Shown here in pieces: positions 30,242-40,382 of a stretch of DNA of 64,000 nt. The DNA is from Burkholderia paludis (GTDB lineage: Bacteria; Pseudomonadota; Gammaproteobacteria; Burkholderiales; Burkholderiaceae), in the NCBI RefSeq assembly GCF_000732615.1, contig NZ_JPGL01000015.1, positions 1 to 64,000 of the forward strand, given 5' to 3'. A program made the position numbers and the translations under genes. The first letter of the stretch is position 1; each line of letters opens with the position of its first letter. Below the pieces are notes generated by a model. The model was not told the DNA's origin. It searched no databases and worked only from the letters and a program-made list of their open reading frames with translations.

Positions 30242-33200
30242 GCTTCGACGACGTACTCGACCTCTGCCGCGAACGCCGGATCGAACTGTGGTGCGACGAC
30301 GGCGGACAGTTGCGCTATCGCGCGCCGGCCGGCGCGCTCGACGCGGATCTGGCCGCGCGCATCAAGGCCGAACGCGACGCGTTCGTCCGTTTCCTGCAGG
30401 CCGGCGCGTGGCGCGGCGATCCGGCGGCCCGGCACGAGCGCTTCGCGCTGACGCCGGTGCAGGCCGCGTATGTGCTCGGCCGTCACGAATCGTTCGAGTT
30501 CGGCGGCCATGCGTGCCATCTGTACGTCGAATACGACGAACCCGCGAATCTCGACTGCGTGCGCTTCGAGGCGGCGTGGAACGCGTGCGTCGCGCGGCAT
30601 CCGATGCTGCGCGCGATCGTCGAGGACAACGCGTGGCAGCGCGTGCTGCCCGACGTGCCGTGGCAGCCGCTCACGGTGCACGACCTGCGCGACGCCGATG
30701 CGAACGCATTCGACGCACACCTGCGGCGCGTGCGCGAGCGTCTCGACCATGCGGTGCATGCGCTCGACCGCTGGCCGGTGCTGCAGCCGGAAGTGAGCCT
30801 CGGGCCGGACGGCGCGGTGCTGCACCTGTCGGTCGATTTCACGTTGATCGACTACGCGAGCCTGCAACTGCTGCTCGCCGAATGGCGGCGCCGTTACGAT
30901 GCGCCGCACTGGCAGCCCGCGCCGCTCGACGCGACGTTCCGCGACTACGTCGTCAATGAAGCCCATGCCGGCACGCGCGCCGATCATGCGCGCGACAAGG
31001 CATGGTGGCTCGCGCGCATCGACGATCTGCCCGCACGGCCGGACCTGCCGGTGTTGCCCGCGCTGCGCGCCGACGCGCGGCCGCGCTTCACGCACCGGCA
31101 TGCGCGGCTCGACCGCGCGCAATGGGCCGCGCTGAGCGCCCAGGCGAGCCGCTTCGGGCTGAGCGCGGCGAGCGTCGCGCTGGCCGCGTTCGCCGAGGTC
31201 GTCGGCCGCTGGAGCCAGTCGCCGGCGTTCTGCCTGAACCTGACGGTGCTGAACCGGCCGCCGGTGCATCCGCACATCGATGCGGTGCTCGGCGATTTCA
31301 CCGCGCTGAGCCTGCTCTCGGTGGACGCGACGCACGGGCGCGATTTCGTCGAGCGTGCGCGCACGCTTGGCGCGCGGATGTTCGACGATCTCGACCATCG
31401 CGCGTTTACCGGCGTCGACGTGATGCGCGAACTCGCGCGGCGGCGCGGCAAGGAGGCGGCGCTGATGCCGGTGGTGTTCACGAGCGGCATCGGCAGCGTC
31501 GAGCGGCTGCTCGGCGAGCAACCGGCCCGCGCGGCGCCGCCGCGCTACATGATCAGCCAGACGCCGCAGGTCTGGCTCGACTGCCAGGTGACCGACCAGT
31601 TCGGCGGGCTGGAAATCGGCTGGGACGTGCGCGACGATCTGTTTCCGGACGGCATGCCCGCGGCGATGTTCGACGCATACGTCGCGTTGCTCGGGCGGCT
31701 CGCCGGCGACGCCGAATGGTGGTCGCGCGTGGGCGACATCGTGCTGCCGGCCGACGCGCCGGCCGCCGACGCGCATCCGGATGCGGACACGCATATCGCG
31801 GCCGGCTTCGCCGCGCAGGCGTTGCGTACGCCCGATGCGCCGGTGGTGATCGATGCGCAGGGCGCACGCACGTACCGCGACGTCGCGCAACACGCAGCGG
31901 CGCTGCGGACCGCGCTCGAACAGGCCGGCGTCGGCGCGGGCGATACCGTCGCGGTGCTGATGCCGAAGTGCGCGCACCAGCTCGCGGCCGTGCTCGCGAT
32001 CGTCCAGGCGGGGGCCGCGTACGTGCCGGTCGACAGCCGCCAGCCGGCGCTGCGGCAACAGGCGATCCTGCGCAATGCGCGGGTGCGCGCCGTCGTCAGC
32101 GTGCAGGCGCTCGACTTCGCGCACGACGGGTGCGTGCGCATCGATCTCGATGCGTTGCCGATCGATCCGCAATGGCCGCCGCGCGCCGCGCACGACATCG
32201 GCGGCGATGCGCTGGCGTACGTGATCTACACGTCGGGCTCCACCGGCGAACCGAAGGGCGTGATGCTGAGCCACGCGGCGGTGTGCAACACGCTCGCCGA
32301 CATCAGCGCGCGCCACGCGGTCGGCGCCGGCGACGTGGTGCTCGGGCTTGCCGAGCTGAGCTTCGACCTGTCCGTCTACGACTTCTTCGGCGCGACCGCG
32401 CGCGGCGCGTGCATCGTGCTGCCCGATCCGGCGCGCGGCAACGATCCGTCGCATTGGGCCGAGCTGATGGCGCGTCATCGCGTGACGCTGTGGAATTCGG
32501 TGCCCGCGCAAGGGCAGATGCTGATCGACTACCTCGAAGGCGAGCCGGCGCTCGACGTGCCGGGCCCGCGCCGCGTGCTGTGGTCGGGCGACTGGATTCC
32601 GGTGACGCTGCCGGCGCGCTGGTGGCGGCGCTGGCCCGACAGTGCGCTGTTCAGCCTCGGCGGCGCGACCGAAGCGTCGATCTGGTCGATCGAGCATCCG
32701 ATCCTGCCGGCGGACACGCAGCTCGCCAGCATTCCCTACGGCCGCGCACTGACGGGCCAGACCATGGAAGTGCTCGACGCACTCGGCCGGCCGTGCCCGC
32801 CCGGCGTGCGCGGCGAAATCCATATCGGCGGCGTCGGGCTCGCGACGGGCTACGCGAACGATCCGGTGAGGACGGACGAACGCTTCATCCGTCATCGCGA
32901 CGGGCGCAGGCTCTACCGCACCGGCGATCTCGGCCGAGTGCGCGCCGACGGTTCGCTCGAATTCCTCGGGCGTCAGGACGATCAGGTGAAGATCCGCGGC
33001 TACCGGATCGAGCTGGCCGAGATCGATGCGGCGCTGGCCGCGCATCCGCAGGTCGGCGCGGCCGCGACGATCGTGCTCGGCGAAGGGGCGGAGCGCCGGC
33101 TCGCGAGCTTCGTGTCGTTGCACGGCGCGGAGCCGGCTACGCCGCCGGAGCCGGCGTTGGCGGCGCGGGAAGACGCACTGCATGAGATCGCGACGCACGT

Positions 33201-35733
33201 GCGCGCGGCGTTCGACGCCGCACGCTGGCCCGCGCACGCGGACGTGTCGCGCTCGGTCGCCCGGCTCGAGGCGGCGTGCGTCGCGTCGCTGGCGGCCTGG
33301 ATCGTGCCGGCCGGCGGGCTGGGCGACGAGGCGCCGACCGATTTCGACACGCTGTGCGAGCGGCTGCGCGTGCCGGCGGCGCGGCGGCATCTGCTGCGCC
33401 ACTGGCTCGCGATGCTCGACGGGCACGGCGTGCTGGATGCGAGCGTCGAGGGCGGCTGGCGCGTGCGGCCCGACGCCGATCGCGCCGACGCGCACGCGTG
33501 CTGGGATGCGTTCGCGCAGGATGCGTCGCCCGATCTGTGGCCGGCCGTACTGGTCGACTACTTCCGCGACAGCGCGGGGTGCATCGACGTGCAGGTGGAC
33601 GGCAGCGTGTCGCCGGCCGGCCTGATGTTTCCGGAAGGCGCGTCGCATATCGCCGATGCGATGTACAGCGACGGCGAACATGCGCGTGCGCTGCATCGCG
33701 GGATGGCGCAGGCCGTGCGTGCGATCGTCGCGCGCGAACCGCGGCGCCCGTGGCGGATGCTCGAGATCGGCGCGGGCACGGCCGCGGCGACGCGGGCGAT
33801 CGTCGACGCGCTCGCGCCGCTGGTGGAGGCGGGCGCGCGGATCGACTATCTGTTCAGCGACGTGTCGAGCTACTTCCTCGCGGCGGCGCGCGAGCGTTTC
33901 GCCGCGTATCCGTGGATGCGCTTCGTGCGGTTCGACATGAACGCGCCGTTCGACGCGCAGGGCATCGCGCCGCATTCGATCGACGTCGCGATCAGCTCCG
34001 GCGCGCTGAACAATGCGCGCGACACGGTCGCGCTGATCGCCGGGTTGCGGACGCTGGCGGCGGCCGATGCGTGGTGGGTGATCCAGGAACTGACGGCCGA
34101 GCATCCGGAAATCAGCATCAGCCAGGGGCTGATGATGGAAACGCCGGACGACGCGCGCGCCGCCGACGCGCGCCTGTTCGTGCCGCGCGCGCAGTGGCTC
34201 GAATGGCTGCAGGCGGACGGCGGCGATCGCGCGCTCGGGTGCGTGGCGCCGGGCACGCCGCTCGACGCGCTCGGCTACGACATCCTGGTCGCGCACGTGA
34301 AGCGCGGCGCGCCGCGCATCGCGACCGACGCGCTGCTGGCGTTCGTCGCGGAGCGCGTGCCGGGCTACATGGTGCCGTCGCAATTGCGCGTGCTCGACCG
34401 GTTGCCCGTGACCGCGAACGGCAAGATCGACCGCCGTACGCTGGCCGGCATCGCCGAGATTCGCGAGCCGGAGCCGGCGGCCGCTCGGCCGGCCCGGGCG
34501 CAGGCCGATGCCGATCCGCTGCTGGCGCGGCTGATCGGCCTGTGGGAAGCGGTGCTCGATACGCGCGACGTCGCGCCGGACCAGGACTTTTTCGCCGCGG
34601 GCGGCGATTCGCTGCTGATCGCGCAACTCGTGTCGCGACTGCGCGGCGAGGAGCCGCTCGCGCACGCGCATCCGTTCGACCGGCTGCTGCGCTGGGTGCT
34701 CGCGCAGCCGACGCCGGCCGCGTTCGCGCAATGCCTGCGCGACGCGCACGCGCAGCCGCCGGGCGCCGCATCGCCGGCGCCGGCCGTCGCGCGCGCGCCG
34801 CAGGCGTCGGCCGTCGTCCATGCGCCGGCGCCCCGCGTGCGCGCCGACGTGCGGCCGATTCCGCTGGCGCCGGGCGACGGTGTGCCGCGCGTGATCGTGC
34901 ACGAGGGGCTCGGCACCGTGCATGCCTATCGTCCGGCGATGCCGGCGCTCGCGCGGCTCGGCCCGGTGCTCGGCTTCGCGGTGCGCGACGCGCAGGACTA
35001 TCTCGACCTGCCGGCGCGCCACCTGAATGCGACGCTCGGCAGGCGTTACGCGGACGCGCTGTGGCGCGCCGGCGTGCGCGAGGTCGACGTGCTCGGCTAC
35101 TGCTCGGGCGGGCTGGTCGCGCTCGAAATGGCGAAGTCGCTCGTGCAGCTCGGCGTTGACGTGCGCACGCTCGACATCGTGTCGAGCTACCGGATTCCGT
35201 ACCTGATCGAGGATGAACGGCTCGTGCTGTTCAACTTCGCGGCGACGCTCGGGCTGCCGCTCGACGCGCTGGGGTTCCCGGAAACGTATGTGCTGGCCGA
35301 CGCGCTCGCCGATGCGCTGAAGGCCGACCCCGCGCGGCTCGCATCCGGCAGCCTGCAGGCGCAGCTGGAGATCTTCGGCGATCGCTGCGAGCCGCTCGAT
35401 GCGCTGCGCGGCCGCGTGCTGCGCGCCGCCGCGGGATTGTCGATGCAGGACGCGGTTGCGCATCCGCTGCTCGACGAGCGCGAACGGCTGTACCGGCTCT
35501 TCACGCATTCGGTGCAGGCGAGCCATTGGGCCGGCGATGCGCCGTACGCGGGCGCGCTGCGGCTGTTCGTGCCGGAGCGCTGCAACCCGCTGATCCCGCA
35601 GCAGCGCGCGGCGCTCACCGACTACTGGACGGCGCAGGCGCTCGGCGGCATCACGTCCGTCGACATCCCCGGCGGTCATTTCGACTGCCTGAACGCCGCG
35701 TTCGTCGACACCCGCCTGAAGGAGGCGCAATGA
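30238..35733 (+). CDS. pchF: Pyochelin synthetase PchF
   Basis: Encodes 1831 residues from a GTG start that overlaps the pchE stop. Order: short N-terminal docking region; cyclisation domain with DFTLIDYAS (about 200-208); cysteine adenylation domain (YVIYTSGSTGEPKG about 661-674); embedded N-methyltransferase with a complete SAM motif MLEIGAGTAAATRAI (about 1174); A10 NGKIDRR; carrier domain FFAAGGDSLLIAQL (about 1452-1465); C-terminal thioesterase. It adds the second cysteine, N-methylates and releases pyochelin. The thioesterase nucleophile motif reads GYCSGG, so residue 1622 is Cys instead of the usual Ser; the rest of the domain looks intact. Confidence 0.96.
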   Translation: MSFDDVLDLCRERRIELWCDDGGQLRYRAPAGALDADLAARIKAERDAFVRFLQAGAWRGDPAARHERFALTPVQAAYVLGRHESFEFGGHACHLYVEYDEPANLDCVRFEAAWNACVARHPMLRAIVEDNAWQRVLPDVPWQPLTVHDLRDADANAFDAHLRRVRERLDHAVHALDRWPVLQPEVSLGPDGAVLHLSVDFTLIDYASLQLLLAEWRRRYDAPHWQPAPLDATFRDYVVNEAHAGTRADHARDKAWWLARIDDLPARPDLPVLPALRADARPRFTHRHARLDRAQWAALSAQASRFGLSAASVALAAFAEVVGRWSQSPAFCLNLTVLNRPPVHPHIDAVLGDFTALSLLSVDATHGRDFVERARTLGARMFDDLDHRAFTGVDVMRELARRRGKEAALMPVVFTSGIGSVERLLGEQPARAAPPRYMISQTPQVWLDCQVTDQFGGLEIGWDVRDDLFPDGMPAAMFDAYVALLGRLAGDAEWWSRVGDIVLPADAPAADAHPDADTHIAAGFAAQALRTPDAPVVIDAQGARTYRDVAQHAAALRTALEQAGVGAGDTVAVLMPKCAHQLAAVLAIVQAGAAYVPVDSRQPALRQQAILRNARVRAVVSVQALDFAHDGCVRIDLDALPIDPQWPPRAAHDIGGDALAYVIYTSGSTGEPKGVMLSHAAVCNTLADISARHAVGAGDVVLGLAELSFDLSVYDFFGATARGACIVLPDPARGNDPSHWAELMARHRVTLWNSVPAQGQMLIDYLEGEPALDVPGPRRVLWSGDWIPVTLPARWWRRWPDSALFSLGGATEASIWSIEHPILPADTQLASIPYGRALTGQTMEVLDALGRPCPPGVRGEIHIGGVGLATGYANDPVRTDERFIRHRDGRRLYRTGDLGRVRADGSLEFLGRQDDQVKIRGYRIELAEIDAALAAHPQVGAAATIVLGEGAERRLASFVSLHGAEPATPPEPALAAREDALHEIATHVRAAFDAARWPAHADVSRSVARLEAACVASLAAWIVPAGGLGDEAPTDFDTLCERLRVPAARRHLLRHWLAMLDGHGVLDASVEGGWRVRPDADRADAHACWDAFAQDASPDLWPAVLVDYFRDSAGCIDVQVDGSVSPAGLMFPEGASHIADAMYSDGEHARALHRGMAQAVRAIVAREPRRPWRMLEIGAGTAAATRAIVDALAPLVEAGARIDYLFSDVSSYFLAAARERFAAYPWMRFVRFDMNAPFDAQGIAPHSIDVAISSGALNNARDTVALIAGLRTLAAADAWWVIQELTAEHPEISISQGLMMETPDDARAADARLFVPRAQWLEWLQADGGDRALGCVAPGTPLDALGYDILVAHVKRGAPRIATDALLAFVAERVPGYMVPSQLRVLDRLPVTANGKIDRRTLAGIAEIREPEPAAARPARAQADADPLLARLIGLWEAVLDTRDVAPDQDFFAAGGDSLLIAQLVSRLRGEEPLAHAHPFDRLLRWVLAQPTPAAFAQCLRDAHAQPPGAASPAPAVARAPQASAVVHAPAPRVRADVRPIPLAPGDGVPRVIVHEGLGTVHAYRPAMPALARLGPVLGFAVRDAQDYLDLPARHLNATLGRRYADALWRAGVREVDVLGYCSGGLVALEMAKSLVQLGVDVRTLDIVSSYRIPYLIEDERLVLFNFAATLGLPLDALGFPETYVLADALADALKADPARLASGSLQAQLEIFGDRCEPLDALRGRVLRAAAGLSMQDAVAHPLLDERERLYRLFTHSVQASHWAGDAPYAGALRLFVPERCNPLIPQQRAALTDYWTAQALGGITSVDIPGGHFDCLNAAFVDTRLKEAQ

Positions 35734-36782
35734 AGGACCATCCGCTGCCGGTCGTCGTGGCCGGCTCCCGCTTCGGCCAGTTCTACGCGGCGGGCCTCGC
35801 CGCATCCGGCACGTACCGTGTCGCCGGCATGCTCGGCCGGGGCAGCGCGCGCACGGCCGCACTCGCCGCGCGTGTCGGCGCGCCCGTGTTCGACAGCCCG
35901 GAAGCGCTGCCCGACGACGTGCGCGTGGCATGCGTGGCCGTCGGCGGCGCGGCGCGCGGCGAGCAAGGCGCGGCGCTCGCGTGCCGGCTGCTCGAACGCG
36001 GGATCGACGTCGTGATCGAGCATCCGCTGCTGCCCGACGAATGGGACACGGTGCTGCGCACCGCGTCGCGTCACGGCCGCCGCTGCCTGCTCAACACCTT
36101 CTATCCGAACCTGCCGGTCGTCTCCCGCTTCATCGCGGTCGCGCGGCGGCTGCGCGAGACGTGCGCGCCCGTGCATGCGGATGTCGTGTGCTCGGTGCAG
36201 GCCAGCTACGCGGCGCTCGACGTGCTCGCGGCCGCGCTGCAGGGCGTGGGCCCGTGGTCGGTCGAGCCGGTCGGGCCGGCGCTGTCGTCGATGCGCGAAT
36301 GCGCGATGGTGCTCGCGGAAACGCCGGTCTCGCTGCGCGTGCACAACGAGATGGCGGCGGCCGACGACGGCCGGATGAGCGTGCTGTTCGGCATCACGCT
36401 GACGACGGAAGCCGGCACCTGGACGCTCGCGTCGCCGCACGGCCCGCTGTGGTGGGCGCCCGCGCTGCGCGAACCGGCGGCGGACGAGGACGGGCTGTTC
36501 CCGATCTTCGGCGACACGGCCGGCGACGACCTGCCGAGCATCCAGCTGTGCGACGAGGCGCGCGATACGTGGGGGACGATCCACGCGCACAGCTGGCCGC
36601 AGGCGGCCGTGCGTGCGGTCGATCGCCTCGTGTCGGGCGACGGGTTGCAGGCGTGCAACCAGCGCAGCATCGACGTCACGCGCGTCTGGCAGCAACTGAC
36701 CATGCAGCTCGGCTTTCCGGAACAGCCGCCGGGCGATGCACGCACGGCGACCCTCGGCATGCTGCTGGAGCGTGCCGCATGA
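35730..36782 (+). CDS. pchG: Thiazolinyl imide reductase
   Basis: Encodes 350 residues (P. aeruginosa 349). Rossmann start VVVAGSRFGQFYAAGL, then VVIEHPLLPDEWDTVL and LNTFYPNLPVV, as in the Gfo/Idh-like thiazolinyl reductases PchG and Irp3. It uses NADPH to reduce one thiazoline ring to thiazolidine on the PchF-bound intermediate. AAGGAGG inside the pchF end serves its ATG; overlaps pchF by 4 bp. Confidence 0.94.
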   Translation: MKDHPLPVVVAGSRFGQFYAAGLAASGTYRVAGMLGRGSARTAALAARVGAPVFDSPEALPDDVRVACVAVGGAARGEQGAALACRLLERGIDVVIEHPLLPDEWDTVLRTASRHGRRCLLNTFYPNLPVVSRFIAVARRLRETCAPVHADVVCSVQASYAALDVLAAALQGVGPWSVEPVGPALSSMRECAMVLAETPVSLRVHNEMAAADDGRMSVLFGITLTTEAGTWTLASPHGPLWWAPALREPAADEDGLFPIFGDTAGDDLPSIQLCDEARDTWGTIHAHSWPQAAVRAVDRLVSGDGLQACNQRSIDVTRVWQQLTMQLGFPEQPPGDARTATLGMLLERAA

Positions 36783-38503
36783 AGGGGCCGCTGCTTTCGA
36801 TGTTGCGGCCGTTCGCGGCGCCGCTCGCGGCGGCGGTCGTGCTGCAGGCGCTGGCGGGTGTCGCGTCGCTCGTGCCGTGGCTCGCGCTCGGCCGCGTCGC
36901 CGACGCATGGCGCGCGACCGCGCAGCTCGACGCGACGGCGCGCGGCTGGCTCGTCGCGGCCGTGGTGGCCGGCGCGGGCTGGCTGGGCGGCCAGACGATC
37001 GCGCTGCACCTGACGCACCGCGTCGACGCGGCTCTTTCCGACCGCTTGCGCAAGCGCCTCGCCGATCATCTGCAACGCTTGCCGCTCGGCTGGTTCGCGC
37101 GCGCGGGCGGCGATCGCGTCGCGCGCCACGTCGACCAGGACGTGCGCGCGCTGCACCAGCTCGTCGCGCACGCGCCGGCCGACGTCACGCAGCTCATCGT
37201 CGTGCCGTGCGCGGCGCTCGCGTGCCTGCTGTACGTGAATCCCGTCCTGCTCGCGTTCGCGCTCGTGCCGCTCGTCGCGGGCGTCGCGCTGTTTCGCTGG
37301 ATGCGCTCGGCGCGGTTCGCGCCGGCCGTCGCCGCGCGCAACGCGGCGCTCGAGCAATTGATGGGCGATTACGCGCAGCTCGCGCAGAATCCGGCGCTCG
37401 TGCGGCAGTATCCGGGCGCGGGCATCGAGGCGGCCGCGCTGGCGTCGACCGGGCGCTTCGGTCAGGCGTTCTTCGCGTGGGTCGGCCGCATCGGCGGGGC
37501 GGGGGCGTGCTCGCAGGTGCTGCTCGGCACGCCGTTCCTGCTCGCGTGGGTCGTGTTCGGTGCGAACTGGCTCACGGCCGGCCGCCTGCCGGTCGGCGAA
37601 TTGTGCGTGTTCGCGCTGCTGATCTGGGCGGTCGCGGCGCCGGTGCGCGCGCTCGGCCACGGCGCCGACGCGTTGCGCGAGGCGCGCGCGGCCGCTGTGC
37701 GCCTCGATGCGCTGCTCGCGCAGCCGGGCTTGCCCGAGCCCGCCGACGGCGCGGCGAAGGTGCCGCGCGATGCATCGGTCGAGCTGAAGGGCGTGAGCGT
37801 CGATATCGACGGCGTACGGATCCTGCACGACATCGACGCGACGGTCGCGGCCGGCACGACGACCGCGATCGTCGGGCCGTCGGGCGCGGGCAAGAGCACG
37901 CTGTTGATGCTGCTCGCGCGCTTCATGGATCCGGATCGCGGCACGGTGGCGCTCGGCGGCGTCGACCTGCGCCTGCTCGCATCGCACACGCGGCGCGAGC
38001 AGGTCGCGATGGTGTTCCAGCAGGCCGCCGCGCTCGACGTGTCGATTGCCGCGAACATCGCGCTTTACCGGCCCGACGCCGAGCGCGGCGAGATTCGCGC
38101 GGCCGCGCGCGCGGCCTGCCTCGACGAACGGATCGACGCGTTGCCGGGCGGCTACGACTGCGTGTGCGGACGCGACGTGCGCCTGTCCGGCGGCGAGCTG
38201 CAGCGCCTGGCGATCGCGCGGGCGCTGTTGTCCGCGGCGCCGCTGCTGCTGCTCGACGAGCCGGCGTCGGCGCTCGACCCGCAAACCGGGCGCGCGTTGC
38301 GCAACGCATTGCGCGGCGACCCGCGCACGCGCGTGATCGTCAGTCACGATCTCGATGCGATTCGGCATGCGGACCAGATTCTCGTGATGGATCGCGGCCG
38401 CATCGTCGAGCGCGGCACGCATGCGGCGCTGCTGGCCGCGCACGGGCTGTATGCGCGGCTATGGGCCGAACGCGGCGCGGCCGCCGGGGAGGGAGCACGA
38501 TGA
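36779..38503 (+). CDS. pchH: ABC transporter (exporter type) PchH
   Basis: Encodes 574 residues: six-helix membrane domain (residues 1-310) fused to an ATPase domain with Walker A GPSGAGKST, signature LSGGELQRLAIAR, Walker B LLLLDEPASALDP and switch His in VIVSHDLDAI. P. aeruginosa PchH/PchI are exporter-type half transporters tied to the pyochelin locus, with roles in siderophore handling that are not settled. Overlaps pchG and pchI by 4 bp each. Confidence 0.93.
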   Translation: MKGPLLSMLRPFAAPLAAAVVLQALAGVASLVPWLALGRVADAWRATAQLDATARGWLVAAVVAGAGWLGGQTIALHLTHRVDAALSDRLRKRLADHLQRLPLGWFARAGGDRVARHVDQDVRALHQLVAHAPADVTQLIVVPCAALACLLYVNPVLLAFALVPLVAGVALFRWMRSARFAPAVAARNAALEQLMGDYAQLAQNPALVRQYPGAGIEAAALASTGRFGQAFFAWVGRIGGAGACSQVLLGTPFLLAWVVFGANWLTAGRLPVGELCVFALLIWAVAAPVRALGHGADALREARAAAVRLDALLAQPGLPEPADGAAKVPRDASVELKGVSVDIDGVRILHDIDATVAAGTTTAIVGPSGAGKSTLLMLLARFMDPDRGTVALGGVDLRLLASHTRREQVAMVFQQAAALDVSIAANIALYRPDAERGEIRAAARAACLDERIDALPGGYDCVCGRDVRLSGGELQRLAIARALLSAAPLLLLDEPASALDPQTGRALRNALRGDPRTRVIVSHDLDAIRHADQILVMDRGRIVERGTHAALLAAHGLYARLWAERGAAAGEGAR

Positions 38504-40269
38504 TGCAATCGCTCAAACGTTTGCAATGCCTGCCGCGCGACACGCGCGGCGCGCTGTGGCGCGGAGTCGGCTGGGCGGTGGCCGCCGCGCTGCTCGACGG
38601 CGCATGCGGGTTGCTGCTCGTGCCGCTGATCCGCGCGTGGTTTGCCGGCGCGCACGCGGCCGCGCTGCACTGGACGATCGCGCTCGGCGCGCTGACGCTA
38701 TGCCACGCGCTCGTGCTGTATGTCGCGCAACTCGGCGGCTATCGCGCGGGTGGCGCGCTGGCCGTCGGCCTCGTCGAGCGCCTCGTGCAGCATTTGCCGC
38801 GCATTGCGTCGTGGCAGGCCGTGCGCGACCGTCATCCGGCGGGGCTGCTGCGCGGGCCCGTCATGCAGGCGATGAGCATTCCCGCGCACCTGCTCGGGCC
38901 GCTGATCGGCGCGGTCGTCACGCCGCTCGCGGTTGTCGCGGGGCTCGCGTGGATCGACTGGCGCATCGCACTCTGCCTCGCGGCCGCGGCCGTGCTGCTG
39001 TTCGCGCTGCTCGAACGCGGCGGCGCACGCACGCTCGCATCCGAGCAGGCGCGCGCGGCCGGCGATCGCGAGATGGCCGTGCAGTTGCAGACCTTCGCCG
39101 CGCATCAGGGGCTGTTGCGCTTCGCGGGCCAGGAAGGCGACGCGCGCGCGGCGCTGCAGCGCGCGTTCGACGAGCAGCATCGCCGCACGCGCACGCTGAT
39201 GCGGCGCTCGCTGCCGATCGAGCTCGGCTTCGCGGGGGCGGTGCAGGGCGTGTTCGTCGCGATGCTGGTCGGCGGCGCGTGGGCGGTCGCGGCGGGCCGG
39301 CTCGATGCCGCGACGGCCGTGGCGGTGCTGGTGCTGCTCGTGCGCTTCATCGAGCCGCTCGCGCAACTCACGCAGTTGGACCAGGCGCTGCGCGGCGGCT
39401 GGCGCGCGCTCGATACGGTGCTCGCCGTGCTGCATGCGCCGCGTTTCGACAGCCCCGAGCGCGGCACGCCGGTACACGATGCGAGCGTCGACGCGGTGCG
39501 GGTCGGCTATCGATCGGGCGCCGGCGCGACGCTGCTCGACGGCGTCGACCTGCAGTGTCCGGCGGGCGGCTTCGTCGCGATCGTCGGCCCCACGGGCGCC
39601 GGCAAGAGCACGCTGCTGGGGCTGCTCGCGCGGCTCGACGATCCGTGCGCCGGGCGCGTGCTGCTCGGCCGCTCCGACGTGCGGCACCTGAGCGAGGCGA
39701 CGCTCGCGGCGACCCGCAACCTCGTGTTCCAGGACAACGGGCTGTTTCGCGGCAGCCTCGCCTGGAACGTCCGGATGGGGCGGCCGGACGCGACCGATGC
39801 CGAGCTGCGCGACGCGCTGGACGCGGTCGGCCTGCTGCGCGACGTGGAGCGGATGCCCGACGGGCTCGAGTCCGACGTGGGGCCGGGCGGCCAGTTGCTG
39901 TCGGGCGGGCAGCGCCAGCGTGCGTGCCTCGCCCGCGCGCTGCTGGCGCGGGCGCCGGTGCTGATGTTCGACGAGCCGACCGCGAGCCTCGACGAGCTGA
40001 GCGCGCGGCGCGTGCGCGACAGCCTCGTCGCGCTGCGCGGGCAGCGTACGCGCATCGTCGTCACGCACCAGCCGGCGCTCGCGGCGGCCGCCGACACGAT
40101 CGTCGTGCTCGACGCGGGCCGGGTGCGGGCGACCGGCACGCATGCGCAGCTTGTCGAAACCGATGCGTGGTATGCGACGTTCGCCCGGGCCGGGCGGCCG
40201 CCCGAAGGGCCGGCGCCCGCCCCGGCGGGCGCGGACGCCGATGTCCGGGCGGCCGAATCCGAACAATGA
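38500..40269 (+). CDS. pchI: ABC transporter (exporter type) PchI
   Basis: Encodes 589 residues: membrane domain (1-320) plus ATPase with Walker A GPTGAGKST, signature LSGGQRQRACLARALL, Walker B VLMFDEPTASLDE and switch His in VVTHQPALAA. Starts at the first of two adjacent ATGs, overlapping pchH. Somewhat longer than the P. aeruginosa protein because of an Ala/Pro-rich tail (GPAPAPAGAD). Forms a heterodimer with PchH. Last gene before the fptA promoter. Confidence 0.93.
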   Translation: MMQSLKRLQCLPRDTRGALWRGVGWAVAAALLDGACGLLLVPLIRAWFAGAHAAALHWTIALGALTLCHALVLYVAQLGGYRAGGALAVGLVERLVQHLPRIASWQAVRDRHPAGLLRGPVMQAMSIPAHLLGPLIGAVVTPLAVVAGLAWIDWRIALCLAAAAVLLFALLERGGARTLASEQARAAGDREMAVQLQTFAAHQGLLRFAGQEGDARAALQRAFDEQHRRTRTLMRRSLPIELGFAGAVQGVFVAMLVGGAWAVAAGRLDAATAVAVLVLLVRFIEPLAQLTQLDQALRGGWRALDTVLAVLHAPRFDSPERGTPVHDASVDAVRVGYRSGAGATLLDGVDLQCPAGGFVAIVGPTGAGKSTLLGLLARLDDPCAGRVLLGRSDVRHLSEATLAATRNLVFQDNGLFRGSLAWNVRMGRPDATDAELRDALDAVGLLRDVERMPDGLESDVGPGGQLLSGGQRQRACLARALLARAPVLMFDEPTASLDELSARRVRDSLVALRGQRTRIVVTHQPALAAAADTIVVLDAGRVRATGTHAQLVETDAWYATFARAGRPPEGPAPAPAGADADVRAAESEQ

Positions 40270-40343
40270 CGTGAACAATGTATGCCGGCGTGCCCGGAAT
40301 CGATAGGAAAAGGCCCTCGATCGAAAAATCCCCGGCCGGTTCT

Positions 40344-40370
40344 ATTTGATAATGAGAATGATTATCAAAT
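40344..40370. promoter_or_regulatory. Fur box upstream of fptA
   Basis: ATTTGATAAT and ATTATCAAAT are perfect 10-bp arms around GAGAATG. The inner 19 bases differ from the textbook Fur box at only a few positions. It is 12 bp from the fptA ATG, so binding would block both promoter and start region. Confidence 0.92.
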
Positions 40371-40382
40371 ACGGGGGCGTGA

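Noticed and set aside
30130..35931. Minus-strand ORF of 1933 codons opposite pchF
   Set aside because: High-GC frame shadow; composition is dominated by Arg/His/Ala with no domains, while the opposite strand has complete NRPS domains.
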